Origin: Tribonema minus
Taxonomy: Eukaryota; Sar; Xanthophyceae; Tribonematales; Tribonemataceae
NCBI GenBank assembly: GCA_017506865.1
Contig: JAFCMP010000524.1
Location: 1-64,000, forward strand
Reading direction: 5' to 3'
DNA: 64,000 bases
A program made the position numbers and the translations under genes. The notes beneath the pieces were generated by a model. It ran no database searches. It was not told where the DNA came from and saw nothing but the letters and a program-made list of their open reading frames with translations. Shown piece after piece: positions 10,121 to 20,615 of the stretch. Within the stretch, counting starts at the first letter, position 1. The number at the start of each line of letters is the position of its first letter.

Positions 10121-11640
10121 GCATCAGTTCTTGAATGCCATCATTGACTTGTGTGCGTATGGGCATGCGCACAAAACCATTCTTTCTGGGCTTGCCTGTT
10201 GCTCGCGCACTATGCAAGATCTTGGGGGGCTTATCGCGCGCTGTGCGCCTAGGGTAAGCCTTGAACAAGTCAGTAGCAACGGCACTGGCACTAGTTTGCA
10301 AAGCACTTGCGGCACTGGGTTGCGGAGTGTCTGTGACATCTGGCTGCTCGCTCGCATCGCTGTCAGTGTCGCTGATATCTTGCATAGCTGTGACATGTGG
10401 CGTTGCAACAGAACTTATCTGTGGCGCCGGCTCGTCCTCGTCCTCGCCGTAGATCCATGGCACTTGCGACGCTGGTGTGTCGTCTCCGGGACCGAACGTG
10501 GCGAGGGCTTGACCAATACTGCGCGTAACACGCTGAAAGGTACGAACACAAGCGCTAGCCAGACGCAGTATGGCAGGCTTGTCAGAGTCAGAGTCTACCA
10601 TCCACTCTGGCGGGGGTGAAGTGCGATCATGCATCACAACCTCACCTGGCAAGATGTCATTAACATCACAAGGACGTGGCCACCCTTCTGGCAAGGGGGC
10701 TACCGCGTGCAATGCAAGCATCAGCGCTGACACACAGTTTGGCTGCACGAGGTTTGCGGCCCAAAGCTTCTTCTGCGTGGCAGTGCCAACAGGATGCGGC
10801 TCATTGTACCCTAGCAAATCCATGACTTGATCAGCAGACAGAACAAGTGCATCTTTAACAGGTCCTGCGTCTTTGTCACGCGGCAAGTAAGAACGCAACG
10901 GGCCTCGCCCTGGGTGGCGAGTAACAGGGCTAGGAAGTGGCATATCAGTGGGTAGCACACCTGGTGTCGTGGGCTGTCTAGGGTCCCAATAAAACGTGTC
11001 TTGGGAACAGCCAAGATGTTCACGGATTGTACGTGGCTTGCTGGTGCGAAAGCGCTCATTGAGAACAGCGTTCAAGCGTGCAAAACGCTCAGGCAAACAA
11101 GCAGCATTTGCAGCTGACACAGTATAGACGCGCTCTCTCGAAGATGCACCATTTACATCCGTGCCTCGGAACTGCACCTCATAGGTGGAATACCCCCTCT
11201 CACTCACGACGTGACAGAAGTCGCGCCATGCGTTTAAAAGAAGCATCCTAGGCACGTTCTCATTGATAAGTAGAGCAGGCGAACAAGTAGCGGCTACCTG
11301 GGCTACATGTACCAATATACGCGCTGCCTCGCCCTCGATCCCCTCTCCGGCAGGGGAGAATTCAACACATGAAGATGTATTCCATATAGCGTCTGGTTGA
11401 AGCTCTTGCAGCCTCGTACGCACACATGGACTATTTACATCTGCACATATCACCTCGGTATCTGGGAAGAGTCTACGGTACTCCTCGCATGTACGCTTGC
11501 AGCTCTCTACCGCTAAGACCACATGCACGCTTACACCTGTGGTGCGCGCAAATTCCTCTAACCCCCTATGAACGCCCCCTACCCCACAACACAACTCAGC
11601 CACCCGCAATCGTCCAGCGACCCTCCGTGCCAGTGCTAAA
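9756..11640 (-). pseudogene. C5 cytosine DNA methyltransferase domain of the retrotransposon (copy A)
   Basis: This minus-strand frame holds a C5-MTase of about 300 residues (numbering from the ATG at 11804). Motif I, the SAM-binding loop, is RVAELCCGVGGVHRGLEEF at 67-85. Motif IV is WNTSSCVEFSPAG at 141-152, with the catalytic Cys at 146 but Ser in place of the usual Pro before it. Motif VI is NENVP at 181-185. Motif VIII is SSRERVYTVSA at 221-231. A motif IX/X-like helix (KKLWAANLVQPNCVSAL) lies near 345-361. The spacer 232-340 is the expected place for target recognition. It should methylate cytosine in DNA. The domain is open throughout in this copy. It lies between Gag and protease; its first motif starts where the Gag frame stops, so the joining frameshift is near 11610-11640. 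The ATG is inside the Gag overlap and is probably not a real start. Confidence 0.85.
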
Positions 11641-14431
11641 CGCCTCCTTCCTAGCCTGCGGACATGGCACGTGAGAAGCGTCGCGAGCAGGCATGGCGCA
11701 ACTAGGGTTAGCGGTGTGGCTCTCACCTGATTGCTCAGCGGCAGTATCAAGAGTAACATCTCGCGCGGTACATGGCGCACGACTTGGCGTGTCACTAAGG
11801 TCAAGAGCAGTCAAGGGCGTGCTAGCACCAAGTGCACACACTGCTGGTTCATGGCTAGTTTCTGCGGCAGTTGAAATTGGTGCGCCAAGATCAAGTGCGC
11901 ACAACGCCGCAGGTTCAAGACTTGGTCTAGCGTCAAGAGCAGTTGAAGTAGCGCTAACATGGGTGCTTTCCGCACCAACGTGGGCCCTAACTGCTACTTC
12001 ATCGCGCGCGCATAGGAATGCGGCCAAAGTGCAAGTGCCAAGCTTCCTATCTAGCATGCGCGCAATGCCTGGCGTGCCAGCCTCAGTTGCTGTAAACTGC
12101 ACGTCTGGTGCCTCAAACATGCCTTGCGTGGAGCTAGCGCGACCGTCATGCCCTAGTCTAGCCGGCATGGCAGCGCCCAAGAGCGCGCTAGACAAGACAT
12201 GAGAAGCAGGAGTCAAGGATTTACCTGTCTTGGCGCGCTTGGCGCGCAGCTCGTCGCGACGGTGCTCCAGCTGATCGCAGGGCCTCTTCAAGTTGGCAGC
12301 CCGCAGCTTGTCAATGCGTTGCTGGAACCAGTCAGGGCACTCTTGGCAGTGCACCCGAAGTCGACCTTCCCCGGGGAAATGGCGGTGGCAACCGTAGCAC
12401 TCGTCGCTTGGGGGCGTCTTGGTCTTGTCGGTCTTGAACTTCGAAGGTGGCTTGGCGCCCTTGGCGGGCGCTACTGCTGCGGCGCGAGGGCTCCGGGGTC
12501 CGGTACTACTGACGTCCATCGCGTCGCCGTGGAGGGCGTTGGCCTTGATCTTCACGCCCTCGTTGACGATAGCTACTGCCGTGCCATGTTCTTCCGCCAT
12601 CTTCTTGATGTTCTGCTTGAAGAGGGCGAGTTCGTCCGACCGCATGGCTTTGTAGTAGTCGTCGACGCGCTCGACCATCTTGTTCCACTCCTCCGTGATG
12701 AGGCGCTCTCTGCGGAAGTCTTGACGCAGAGGCTGCGCGCCGCGCTCGCTGAAGTGGGTCTTGAGCACAGACGCGTCGACGGTGGTGTCCACGGGGCCGG
12801 CGCGCTCCGCGGCGTGAAGAAGCGCGTCCGCGAACTCGCGCGGGGTCCATTCGGGTCGCCAAACGATGTCGGTAATCTCGAATAGCGCCTCGGCGCGAGT
12901 GGTAGCGTTGTCGAAACGCTTCCGGATCGCCTCCCACATCTGCTCGTAGCTCATGCTGCCGCAGCTCTGCACGCGCTCCGTGTTGGTGATAGGGTCGCGG
13001 CGCACTAAGATGAGCTGCTCCCGCTGCTCCGGCGTGAGGCAGCGGCGTAGAGCAAAGTCCCACTGGGCTCGAGGGACTTGGTTGTAGAGAGCTGCTTGCT
13101 CAAACGGGTTGCGCGCCTCGTCCGTGGTGCCGGGCTTGAAGGGAATCAACATGATGGTGGGGCTGAAGAACTTCTGCCAGTCGTCCGGGCGCGTAGTGGC
13201 AACGGCAGCGGTGGCGGCGGCGGGCGCGGGGAAGCCGCCGTCGAAGGGGGCGCGCGGAGCAGCAGATGCAGGAAGGCCGTGAAGGACGTCGCTGCCGCCG
13301 CTGGGTACGAGAAGCGGGTCGCGGCGGGCGGCGTGCGACTGCAGGTCCCCCGCGTGGCCGGCGTCGACCAGGTCGCGTTCGTCGTCCTCGCGAGCGCGCT
13401 GGGCCGCGTTCCGCGTTCGCGAACAGGACGGGGGCGGAGTTGATGACGAAGTCAGCTAGCGCCTCGCGTCCGGCGCGCTGCGCCGCGTTGAAATAGTCTT
13501 GGATGCGGCGAGATCGCACGAGGCGGCAGTTGTGCCGACGCACGTTGGCAGTAGCGAGCACCTTACGGCGGTGCTGCACGTCGGCGCGCTTGGCCCAATC
13601 CGTGTCTTGGTCGGCTTCAAGGGTGAGCTGCAGCCGACTCGGGCGCGCGGGCGGAGGGGGGCGTCGCTCGCGCTCCTGAAATAGCTCCGTCATCCTGGTC
13701 ACCGCCTCCTGAACCTCGCGGTACGCCTCGTTGTAGGCGGCGTCGTCGAGCGCGATGCGCCGATCAAGCTCGACCTTGATTTCGTTGGCGGCGCGCTCAA
13801 TCTCTTGGGCAGAAGGGGTAATGGCAGCGCTGGCGCTAGACGTGGTGACGACGGTGCCGGTGCTGAGAAGGTCGCGAAGGTCGGGTGCGGCCGTGGTAGC
13901 CGCGGCAGGGCGCACTACGGCGCTGACGTGCTCTGCCGCGCTGCGTAGAGCGGCGTCGTCGAGGTCGAGGCTGGGGAGCGCCTCGCGAAGTCCTCTAACT
14001 AGGTCGTCGAGTTGCCTACCACCGCTGGTGTCGATGGCGGAAGCGGGCGTAGCAGACGCAGCCTCCAGCAAGTTTCCAGGGGCCGCGCGTTGTCCCACGG
14101 TCGCAGCGACACTGGCAGGCGGGGTGGTGCGGGTCGGCGCGGCCGTGGCAGCGCTCGTAGGGGTTGACGAGACGGCCGCAGCCGAGGCACCGCCCTGACC
14201 GGCAGGAGGCACCGAGACAGGGCGCGCAGGGGGGCGCTGCGCCTGGTAACCCACCTTGCCACCACCGCTACTACCGATGGGGCCCTTGGCGCCTGCTTCC
14301 CTGGTGGAGGGCGCTGCTGCGCAACGCTTGCTGCCGCCGGTGTCTGTGGAGGCACTTCCTTCCTGTAACACAAACAAAGTTGGCAACTCGCCGCTAAGCT
14401 GCACGTCTCGCGGAGCGGGCAAACGCTCCAT
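11596..14431 (-). pseudogene. Gag polyprotein with C2HC zinc finger (copy A)
   Basis: Two frames make one Gag. The first (from ATG 14431) is Ala/Thr/Ser-rich, then has charged helical stretches (LDRRIALDDAAYNEAYREVQ). Near 13400-13440 it slips into an Arg-rich shadow; the true frame continues as AQRAREDDERDLVDAGHAG and DDWQKFFSPTIMLIPFKP. The second frame (11596-13152) contains the capsid-like helices (FEQAALYNQVPRAQWDFALR, YEQMWEAIRKRFDN, WTPREFADALLHAAERAG). A C-x2-C-x12-H-x3-C finger (CYGC...HCQEC) follows a basic KTDKTKT run. The tail is Ala/Thr-rich. Gag would form the particle and bind RNA. The stop at 11596-11598 comes just before methyltransferase motif I. Copy B keeps the junction in one frame, so the break here is secondary. 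Confidence 0.82.
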
Positions 14432-15112
14432 ATGTGCATCGACGGCGTGCCAGAGCGCTCGAGATTTTACTAGTTCTGCTCAAAGGTTATGCAGAAATTG
14501 CTCAAAGGTTATGCAAGAGCCGATATTTCCCCCTTCCACTTCAAAAACGTGTCAGGGTCGGCCTAGGCGAGGCTGGGCAGTGTGTTACCAACTCCACATT
14601 GGTCACTCAGTCGTGTCAGGTTGGCCAGACCATTCACGAACAAGTGCCACACTGCATGTGGCAAGATGCCAAGGTGCATATTCATCAGTCAGCGGCGCTC
14701 ACACTGACTGGCGGAAAACGCTGTTGCATGACCACATCTTCATGCTCACGAGTTCCTCAAAGTGGCTGGAGCACATGTGATATAAATCTACGTGCCGAGC
14801 AGCCTGTGTCTGGAAGGGAAAACCACGGCGTCGTTGCTGCATGTCGTTGCCTGCCGAGGAAGCAGCGCAAACTTGCCATGGCATGCAAACAACTGATAGA
14901 TGCTGGGCAGTCTAAGCACATAACAGCATCCCTATGTGACCGAAGCATCGCCATCGCTCCTTCGTTGCGGACGCCATGCTTGCAGGCACCTCTTTGGCTA
15001 GATGTCTTGTGCACGGCATTTACCGGAGAAATAGCCGAGCAAGGTTTTCTGTTTTAAAATCTCGTTCGTAAACAAGCACCGATGTCGTCGTCGGCAAGCT
15101 GGAGCTGAGCCA
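14432..15112 (-). other. 5' leader of copy A
   Basis: About 680 bases lie between the primer-binding site and the Gag start. Part of it (about 14460-14900) is homologous to copy B 22230-22720 in reverse orientation. It contains two copies of a CTCAAAGGTTATGCA word near 14480-14515; copy B has three related words (CATAACCTTTGAGCA type). No open frame is conserved between copies. Confidence 0.7.
15093..15112 (-). other. Primer-binding site of copy A
   Basis: Directly after the 5' LTR, the minus strand reads TGGCTCAGCTCCAGCTTGCC. It starts with TGG, as expected for pairing with a tRNA CCA end. Copy B has the same 20 bases with one change. It does not match the initiator-Met type primer site as I know it; the primer tRNA is not assigned. 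Confidence 0.65.
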
Positions 15113-15487
15113 TGATACAACAAAGGCAGCCTGGCAGCCAAAGGTCCATGCCTAGAGCAATGGAGCTGCTGTGCTGCAGAAAAATGGGGCACAAGTAGTA
15201 GCCCAACTTGCAGAAGCATTGACATCAGTGGAGCAAGCAAGACATACCTCCTGAGACATGGTGGAGTGGATGTAGGTGTAGCCAACAGATGGCTCAGCTC
15301 CAGAGGCCCACTAGCTCCCAGCAGGATGTCTCTTGTCTGCTTGCCAACTAAGTCTGGCAAAAGCAAAAAGAGCCTTAGGTTCCCCAAGTGCTGGCACAGG
15401 CACCAGGACCAGAGAACCGTCCTAGGAACAGTCTCTTGTCAAGGCGACTGGTGTTTTGCACCAAGTGGCAAACAGAGACTTGTATCA
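15113..15487 (-). repeat. 5' LTR of copy A
   Basis: This 375-bp block is a near-identical direct repeat of 1023-1398 with the same TGATACAA...TTGTATCA termini. A few substitutions separate the two LTRs, indicating an insertion that is not brand new. Confidence 0.92.
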
Positions 15488-16940
15488 AACCCTCCGGTAA
15501 AAAGACGCAGCCAATCGATCAGTTGATGCCGAAATATGCCATCTCAAATTATGAGCGCTCGAGAACTGGACGATAGAGTGCCGACAACGCACATCCGCGC
15601 TGCAAAGCTATTCATTCAATCGAAGTTCTAGCCCACAAAGCGTTCATGTGGCACGTAACCTTTCGCGGATGATGACGTTAGTAGACTGAAAACAGTAGCA
15701 ATTGTTAACGAGGAACGTTATCGAGGTGACCTTTGAAGGAATGTCGGGTTCTTGGGGTCTGCCAGCACCCATGCAAGTGCATTCAGTGTGTGCAAGTCGC
15801 TCATACAGTGCAGCTCAATTCATGCTGCACACAAGAAGAGCACAAAGTTTGCATCGCCTGCGGAATGCACGCCATCAGTGAGACTAAAATAACTCATATT
15901 GGCGGCTATGAGTGCACAATTTCACGCACGCAAGCATGCACGCCTGCACATCTTGCGTAGCTGTGAATGATTCATCACAATGAATTCATCGCAATTTCCA
16001 TTTAGGCAACTTGAACTTGAATGGTTGGGCAATAAGCAGGAGTAAAGATGCTGCTTAAACAATGCGGACGTGGGCAGACAACTGCAGCACTACAAACAGG
16101 TCAGAAAGGTGGGGCATGCATGACCACATGCAGTGTAACCCTTGGGCGGTCGTGTATTTGGTGCCGAGTGAGCTTCATGAATCAATCAGAACACAGTACG
16201 CACTTGTGTTGCCAATTTACGTATGTACATGTACTTGTTATTAGTTCTCGCTTGGGGCGCGGCTACCATGCAGTGGCTGATGACCATGTGCAAATGATGA
16301 TGGTCAAATAGCAGTTGAAGTGTGGACATCACATATTAATTTAGCGATTGTTTCACACAAAGCTGCATCACAGACAAGTTGAAGGCACACCATGTTCATG
16401 TGAAGTTGTACATTATGTCGTGGACTGCATGGGCTGAGCACACAATAAGTCGGGCTTTGCAATAACGATATCTACAGAGGGGCCAGCAGTTTGGCGCTGC
16501 CGGCGAGGGCCGCGGCACCTGCAACAGTGCAATGCGGCGGTAAGCGCTGACGTTGCCATCAGGGGCTATGACTGCATGCGTTCCAATTGTCGATGTGAAG
16601 TTCAGTGTGGAGGATACAACTTGAACAGTGGATCCTTGTGGTAAACAAAAATGAACTCACGCCATCAATCACCCAGGTATGCAGTCATAATGTCCTGATA
16701 TGAGCGTTTTTGTGCCTGCTCAGAGCACACAGCTTCATCGATTTATTATGCAAAATGTAACGCATGCACTGCACACCACATACAGCACAGCGGAAGTGTG
16801 CCCATGGGGCGAGCACATTGGCTTTCTACTGCACGTGTGTCACAAATTGCCAAATTGATGCGGCAGTGACTGATGCATAGCGTCAGGCCTGAGATAGATA
16901 ACCACCAGCAGCGTTCAGCTAGATAGAATTGTTAAGCAGC
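15488..16940. other. Spacer without recognised gene
   Basis: No frame longer than about 90 codons and no splice-bounded exon was recognised. The DNA is rich in TGCA/ATGCA words. Nothing else was seen. Confidence 0.5.
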
Positions 16941-17575
16941 TGACACATGCACTGCGGGGCAGAAAGCATCGTCACGGACTCCTGACTTCAGGTGCCCCTA
17001 ACTTCAAGTGAGTTCACGACAGCTAAAATCCGGGGAGGAACGATTGATGCGCGCAGCAGCGTCGCTAGATTCAGATGGATCGAATTAACATGCAGCTGAC
17101 ACATGCACTGCAGCCAACGGGGGAGGGGGGTGGGGCAGAGAGCAAATTCAGGTGCCCTGAATTCACATGCACTTGAATTCACGAATTCAGGGAGGAGTGT
17201 TTGATGCGCACAGCAGCGCCATTAAATTCAGCTGGATCGAATCATCATGCAGCCAACACGTGCACTGCAGTCAGCGGGGGGGGGGTGAAAGCATCGTGTT
17301 ATAATTAGTTGACTGAATAAATTCAGGTGCCCTGAATTCAAGTGCAGTTGAAATCACGGCCTCTAGAATTCAGGGGGTAGCGTTCGATGCGCGCCGCGTC
17401 GATACATTCGGGTAGACATCATTATTTGCAGGCGGGCGCATGAGCGCATGCACACGCAGCCAGCGGGGGGGGCAGAATCATGAATGCAGGTGCCCTGAAT
17501 TCACGCGCAGTTGCATTCACGGCCCCTAGAATGCAGGGAGTAGTGTTTGATGCACGCAGCAGCGTCAATAGCAAT
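16940..17575. repeat. Tandem ~160-175-bp repeat, about 4 units
   Basis: The word CAGGTGCCC(T)GAATTCA recurs at about 16990, 17150, 17325 and 17488, a spacing of 160-175 bases. Each unit also has a GAATTCAGGG-like word, TTTGATGCGC.CAGCAGCG, a GCTGGATCGAAT-like word, and ACATGCACTGCAG followed by a G run. The GAATTC words form short inverted pairs inside each unit. Confidence 0.8.
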
Positions 17576-17740
17576 GAGAAAGGCAGCTGTCATCACCTGG
17601 ACCTAGCTATCCGGCTGCTCCGCCATGCTGCCTCTTTTTTCTTCAAGTGCCTTTTATAACTGCGCTGTACTTCAGGGTTGCCTGAATTTCGGATTTCGGG
17701 GTCTCCCGACTTCAGCGCGATGGCTCTTTTATGGCCTGTA

Positions 17741-18531
17741 CCGTATATGATGGCGATTAAGACCCCCACATGGTTTAGGTTAGGGGATGGTGATTAAGGG
17801 AGGGGTTAAAGGCCATGTCATAGGCACTGGGCAGAAAACAGACGCTAAGACGGGGGGTACATGGAATAAGACCCCCCCCCCCATGTGTAAACATGCACAC
17901 AGTGCCCGTCATGCCTCTTTCAAACAGAGTGATGCACCCATAGACCATGTTTTATGCGAAAACAAGCTCAGTCGCATTCTGTATGTAAAGTCCAGGCACC
18001 TTGATACACCCACACAATCTCGTTCTGGTGTAATCAACTCTCGAGGTCCCTTACTTCAAGCAACCATTGAAGTTGTTGGAAAGTTTGTGGTGTGTGGTCT
18101 GATGGAGGCATAGCGAGAGGCATCATCGCGGTGGCACTGCTATTGCTCACGATATGCGCGGGCATCTTGCACTGCATGTGTCACTGCTGTCCATCTGCTG
18201 CAGCATTTGCAGGATGGTACCTCACTAAGAACGAAGAGTAAACCGCAGGAGAACATTCACGCACTCATGGCGACAGCGTGCAGAGACCAATCAGTTTTAT
18301 CGTTTTTCCGCCACAACTTGTGAACCTAGCCATCGTCTGGCGTAAAGCTTGGTGCGTTGCGTGTTTGGACCCCGGCTTAATGCCCATGACCCAGCGCATG
18401 AGACGCATCTTGTCTTGTTGGAGACGCTAAGCCGGGGGGTACATGGTATAAGACGGGCTCCCCTAGCATTATGCGACGCATTCGTCCCCAAAAGTGCTAG
18501 ACGGGGGGGTCTTAATCGCCATCATATACAA
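17741..18531. mobile_element. Candidate non-autonomous DNA transposon with terminal inverted repeats
   Basis: The 25 bases at 17743-17767 (GTATATGATGGC..., ending in a C run) recur exactly as an inverted copy at 18505-18529. Both ends abut a TA dinucleotide if two mismatched bases are included, fitting a TA target. Inside, a second motif (GACGCTAAG.CGGGGGGT then ACATGG.ATAAGAC) is repeated directly near 17841 and 18422. No transposase is encoded in the ~0.79 kb, so it would depend on another element. Confidence 0.65.
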
Positions 18532-18540
18532 TACCCTTGA

Positions 18541-20615
18541 GGGCGAGGGACCCTTCAGGGCGTCCTTTTTTTAAAAAAAAGTCGCGCAAACCTTTTAGGC
18601 GAGGGACCCTTCAGGGCGCGAGCCTTCTTAAGTCATGGCGCGCGCAAGCCTCCGCTACTGATGCACCTGCGTGATGCCATGCTTGCTGATTTTTGCGGTG
18701 ACGGGTACGCGTACGTGCGTATCGCTGCAACCGTTCACCAATTAGCGCGCTGGGGTCTAGTTGCCGCTCCAGCGGGAACACCCAGGAAGCTGCGAACTTA
18801 TCCTGGCGCTCTCCAGCTCGCGAGGTGTTGCTGCACAGGCGGCGCTAACAGCATGCAGCGGTGCGGCGTTTAGCACGTATCGTACTGCAGTCTCAAGCCG
18901 GCGGCCACGCTTCGCGGCCTGCAGAGCTCTCGAGGGCTCAGACGTCTCACATACCTTTCATCTACTTCAAACCGTTACACGCATCTTCACTTCTGAGGCT
19001 GGCGTAACCCTAACATAGGGTTAGGGCCAGAACCCTCTTAGGCGCGGATCGCCAGTGCGTGGTGGTGTTGATGTGCTAAGCGTGGCAGTACGGCTTAATG
19101 GCAGTGCAGATGTAATCCCGCAGCATGCGCGCAACATAATCTCAATGCAACAGAAAACATGAGTGATGCACATGTTGCTTTCAGAGAGTCAAGCAATTGC
19201 TGAGGTGATGGTATCCGAATAGCTCCAAGCGCAACTTACAAAAAAGAGGCTGTCTGTTTCCGGGTCGCTCGCCCCCCATTCCTTTAGGAGGGGGGTGCTT
19301 CCTTGTAGGCGAGGGACCCTTCAGGGCTCGAGCCTTCTTAAGTCATGGCGCGCGCAAGCCTCCGCACTACTGATGCATCTGGGCGTGCTGATTTTTGCGA
19401 GCGGGTATGCGTACGTGCGTATCGCTACAACCGTTCACCAATCAGCGCGCTGGGGTCTAGTTGCCGCTCCTGTCCCGTCCCGACCGGAACACCGGTGGAA
19501 GCCTCGAGCTGATTCTGCGCTGGCTCCAGCTCGCGAGGTGTTGCTACACAGGCGGCGCTGACTGCATGCAGCGTTATGGCACTTTTTCCGAATTCTATCC
19601 TCTACTTCAAAGTCGTTACGCGCAACTTCACTTCAAGAGGCTTCAACTGGGGGGGTTGGTTACTAGGTTTTTCAGGGCCAGAATCCCTTCTTGCGCTGCT
19701 CGCCAGAGCGTGGTGATGTTGATGTGCTAAGCGTGGCAGCACGGCTTGATGGTATGCAGATGTCATCCCGCAGCATGCTGCATAACATGATTTCAATGCA
19801 ACAGAAAACATGATTTCAATGTTTCAATGCAACAGAAAACATGAGGTGATTCACAGAAAATATGAGGTGATGCACATGCTGCAAAGCCAAGCAAATGTTG
19901 ATGAGCTCTGACTTGCTTTAAGCGCAACTTACAAAACGAGGCTGGCTGTTTCTGGGTCGCTCGCCCCCCATTCCTTCAGGAGGGGGGTGCTTTCTTGTAA
20001 AAAAGTATTTTCGGGGCGCGCGCCACTACCGATGCACTGCGTGATGCCAAGCTTGCTGATTTTTGCGGTGGGTATGCGTATCGCTGGAACCGTTCACCAA
20101 TCAGCGCGCTGCGGTCGAGTTGCCGCTCCAGCAGGAACACTAGGGAAGCCTCGAGCTGGCTCTCCAACTCGTGAGTGTTGTTGCACAGGCGACGCTGAGC
20201 GCGTGCGGCGCATTGCTGCTTGGCAAGAATCGTACTGCAGTCTCAAGCCTGCGGCCACGCTTCACGGCCTGCAGGGCGCCCTCATCATGGTCCCCACTTT
20301 TCGCTCCTCAGGGTAGAAGTGAAGTTGTGCGTAACGGTTTTGAAGTTACGCAGTAACATCGTGTATAACGCAGAAATGACACCGTCTCACAGGAAGGCAG
20401 AACTCATGCCCGCAACGTGTACGTATTGTGATGCTTACAGATTCAATGCAAAGCAGCATCTGACGCAAAACCTTTCGCTGAGGGGGGAAGCGATGGTCGC
20501 TGACCCCGCTTGAGCGCAGCTTACCCCTTGCTAGCCTCCTCTACACTATGGGTACGGGTCCCTCGCCCCCTACCTCCGGAGGATTAAGGGAGGGCCTTCC
20601 TTGTGCTCAAGTGTG
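18541..20615. repeat. Satellite-like tandem repeat, ~700-bp unit, about 3 copies
   Basis: Units begin near 18598, 19308 and 19999. Shared landmarks are GGCGAGGGACCCTTCAGGGC, GCTTGCTGATTTTTGCG..., CAACCGTTCACCAAT.AGCGCGC, and a TACTTCAAA..CGTTACGCGC segment, closing with TCGCCCCCCATTCCTTTAGG. The third unit is diverged after about 20340, and its TACTTCAAA segment is inverted relative to the first two. Short frames in the units are not conserved, so the array looks non-coding. Confidence 0.8.

Larger units (their letters stand above)
1023..15487 (-). mobile_element. Ty3/gypsy-type LTR retrotransposon, copy A, with DNA methyltransferase
   Basis: A 14.5-kb minus-strand element bounded by two direct ~375-bp repeats that begin TGATACAA and end TTGTATCA. 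Reading on the minus strand, the order is 5' LTR, primer-binding site, Gag with a zinc finger, a C5 cytosine methyltransferase domain, protease, RT, RNase H, integrase, chromodomain-like and Tudor-like modules, polypurine tract and 3' LTR. RT before RNase H before integrase is the Ty3/gypsy order. The core is about 11.9 kb once the 2.5-kb insert at 5939-8458 is set aside. Flanking tetranucleotides are AACG (1019-1022) and AACC (15488-15491), one mismatch, so the target duplication is decayed or coincidental. Several stops and frameshifts make it non-autonomous today. Copy B at 21662-31568 is a relative in opposite orientation. Confidence 0.92.

Noticed and set aside
13078..13443. Plus-strand frames opposite Gag (also 12199-12885 and 13755-14198)
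   Set aside because: Shadows of the GC-rich, Ala/Arg-rich Gag frame; composition and position explain them.
15266..15526. Frames inside the LTRs (also 1176-1412, 959-1297, 14998-15387)
   Set aside because: They are duplicated only because the LTRs are duplicated, and they have no counterpart in the related LTRs of copy B.
19004..19030. Telomere-like CCCTAACATAGGGTTAGGG
   Set aside because: Only one or two TTAGGG-type units, inside a satellite; also one short case near 21233. Not an interstitial telomere array.
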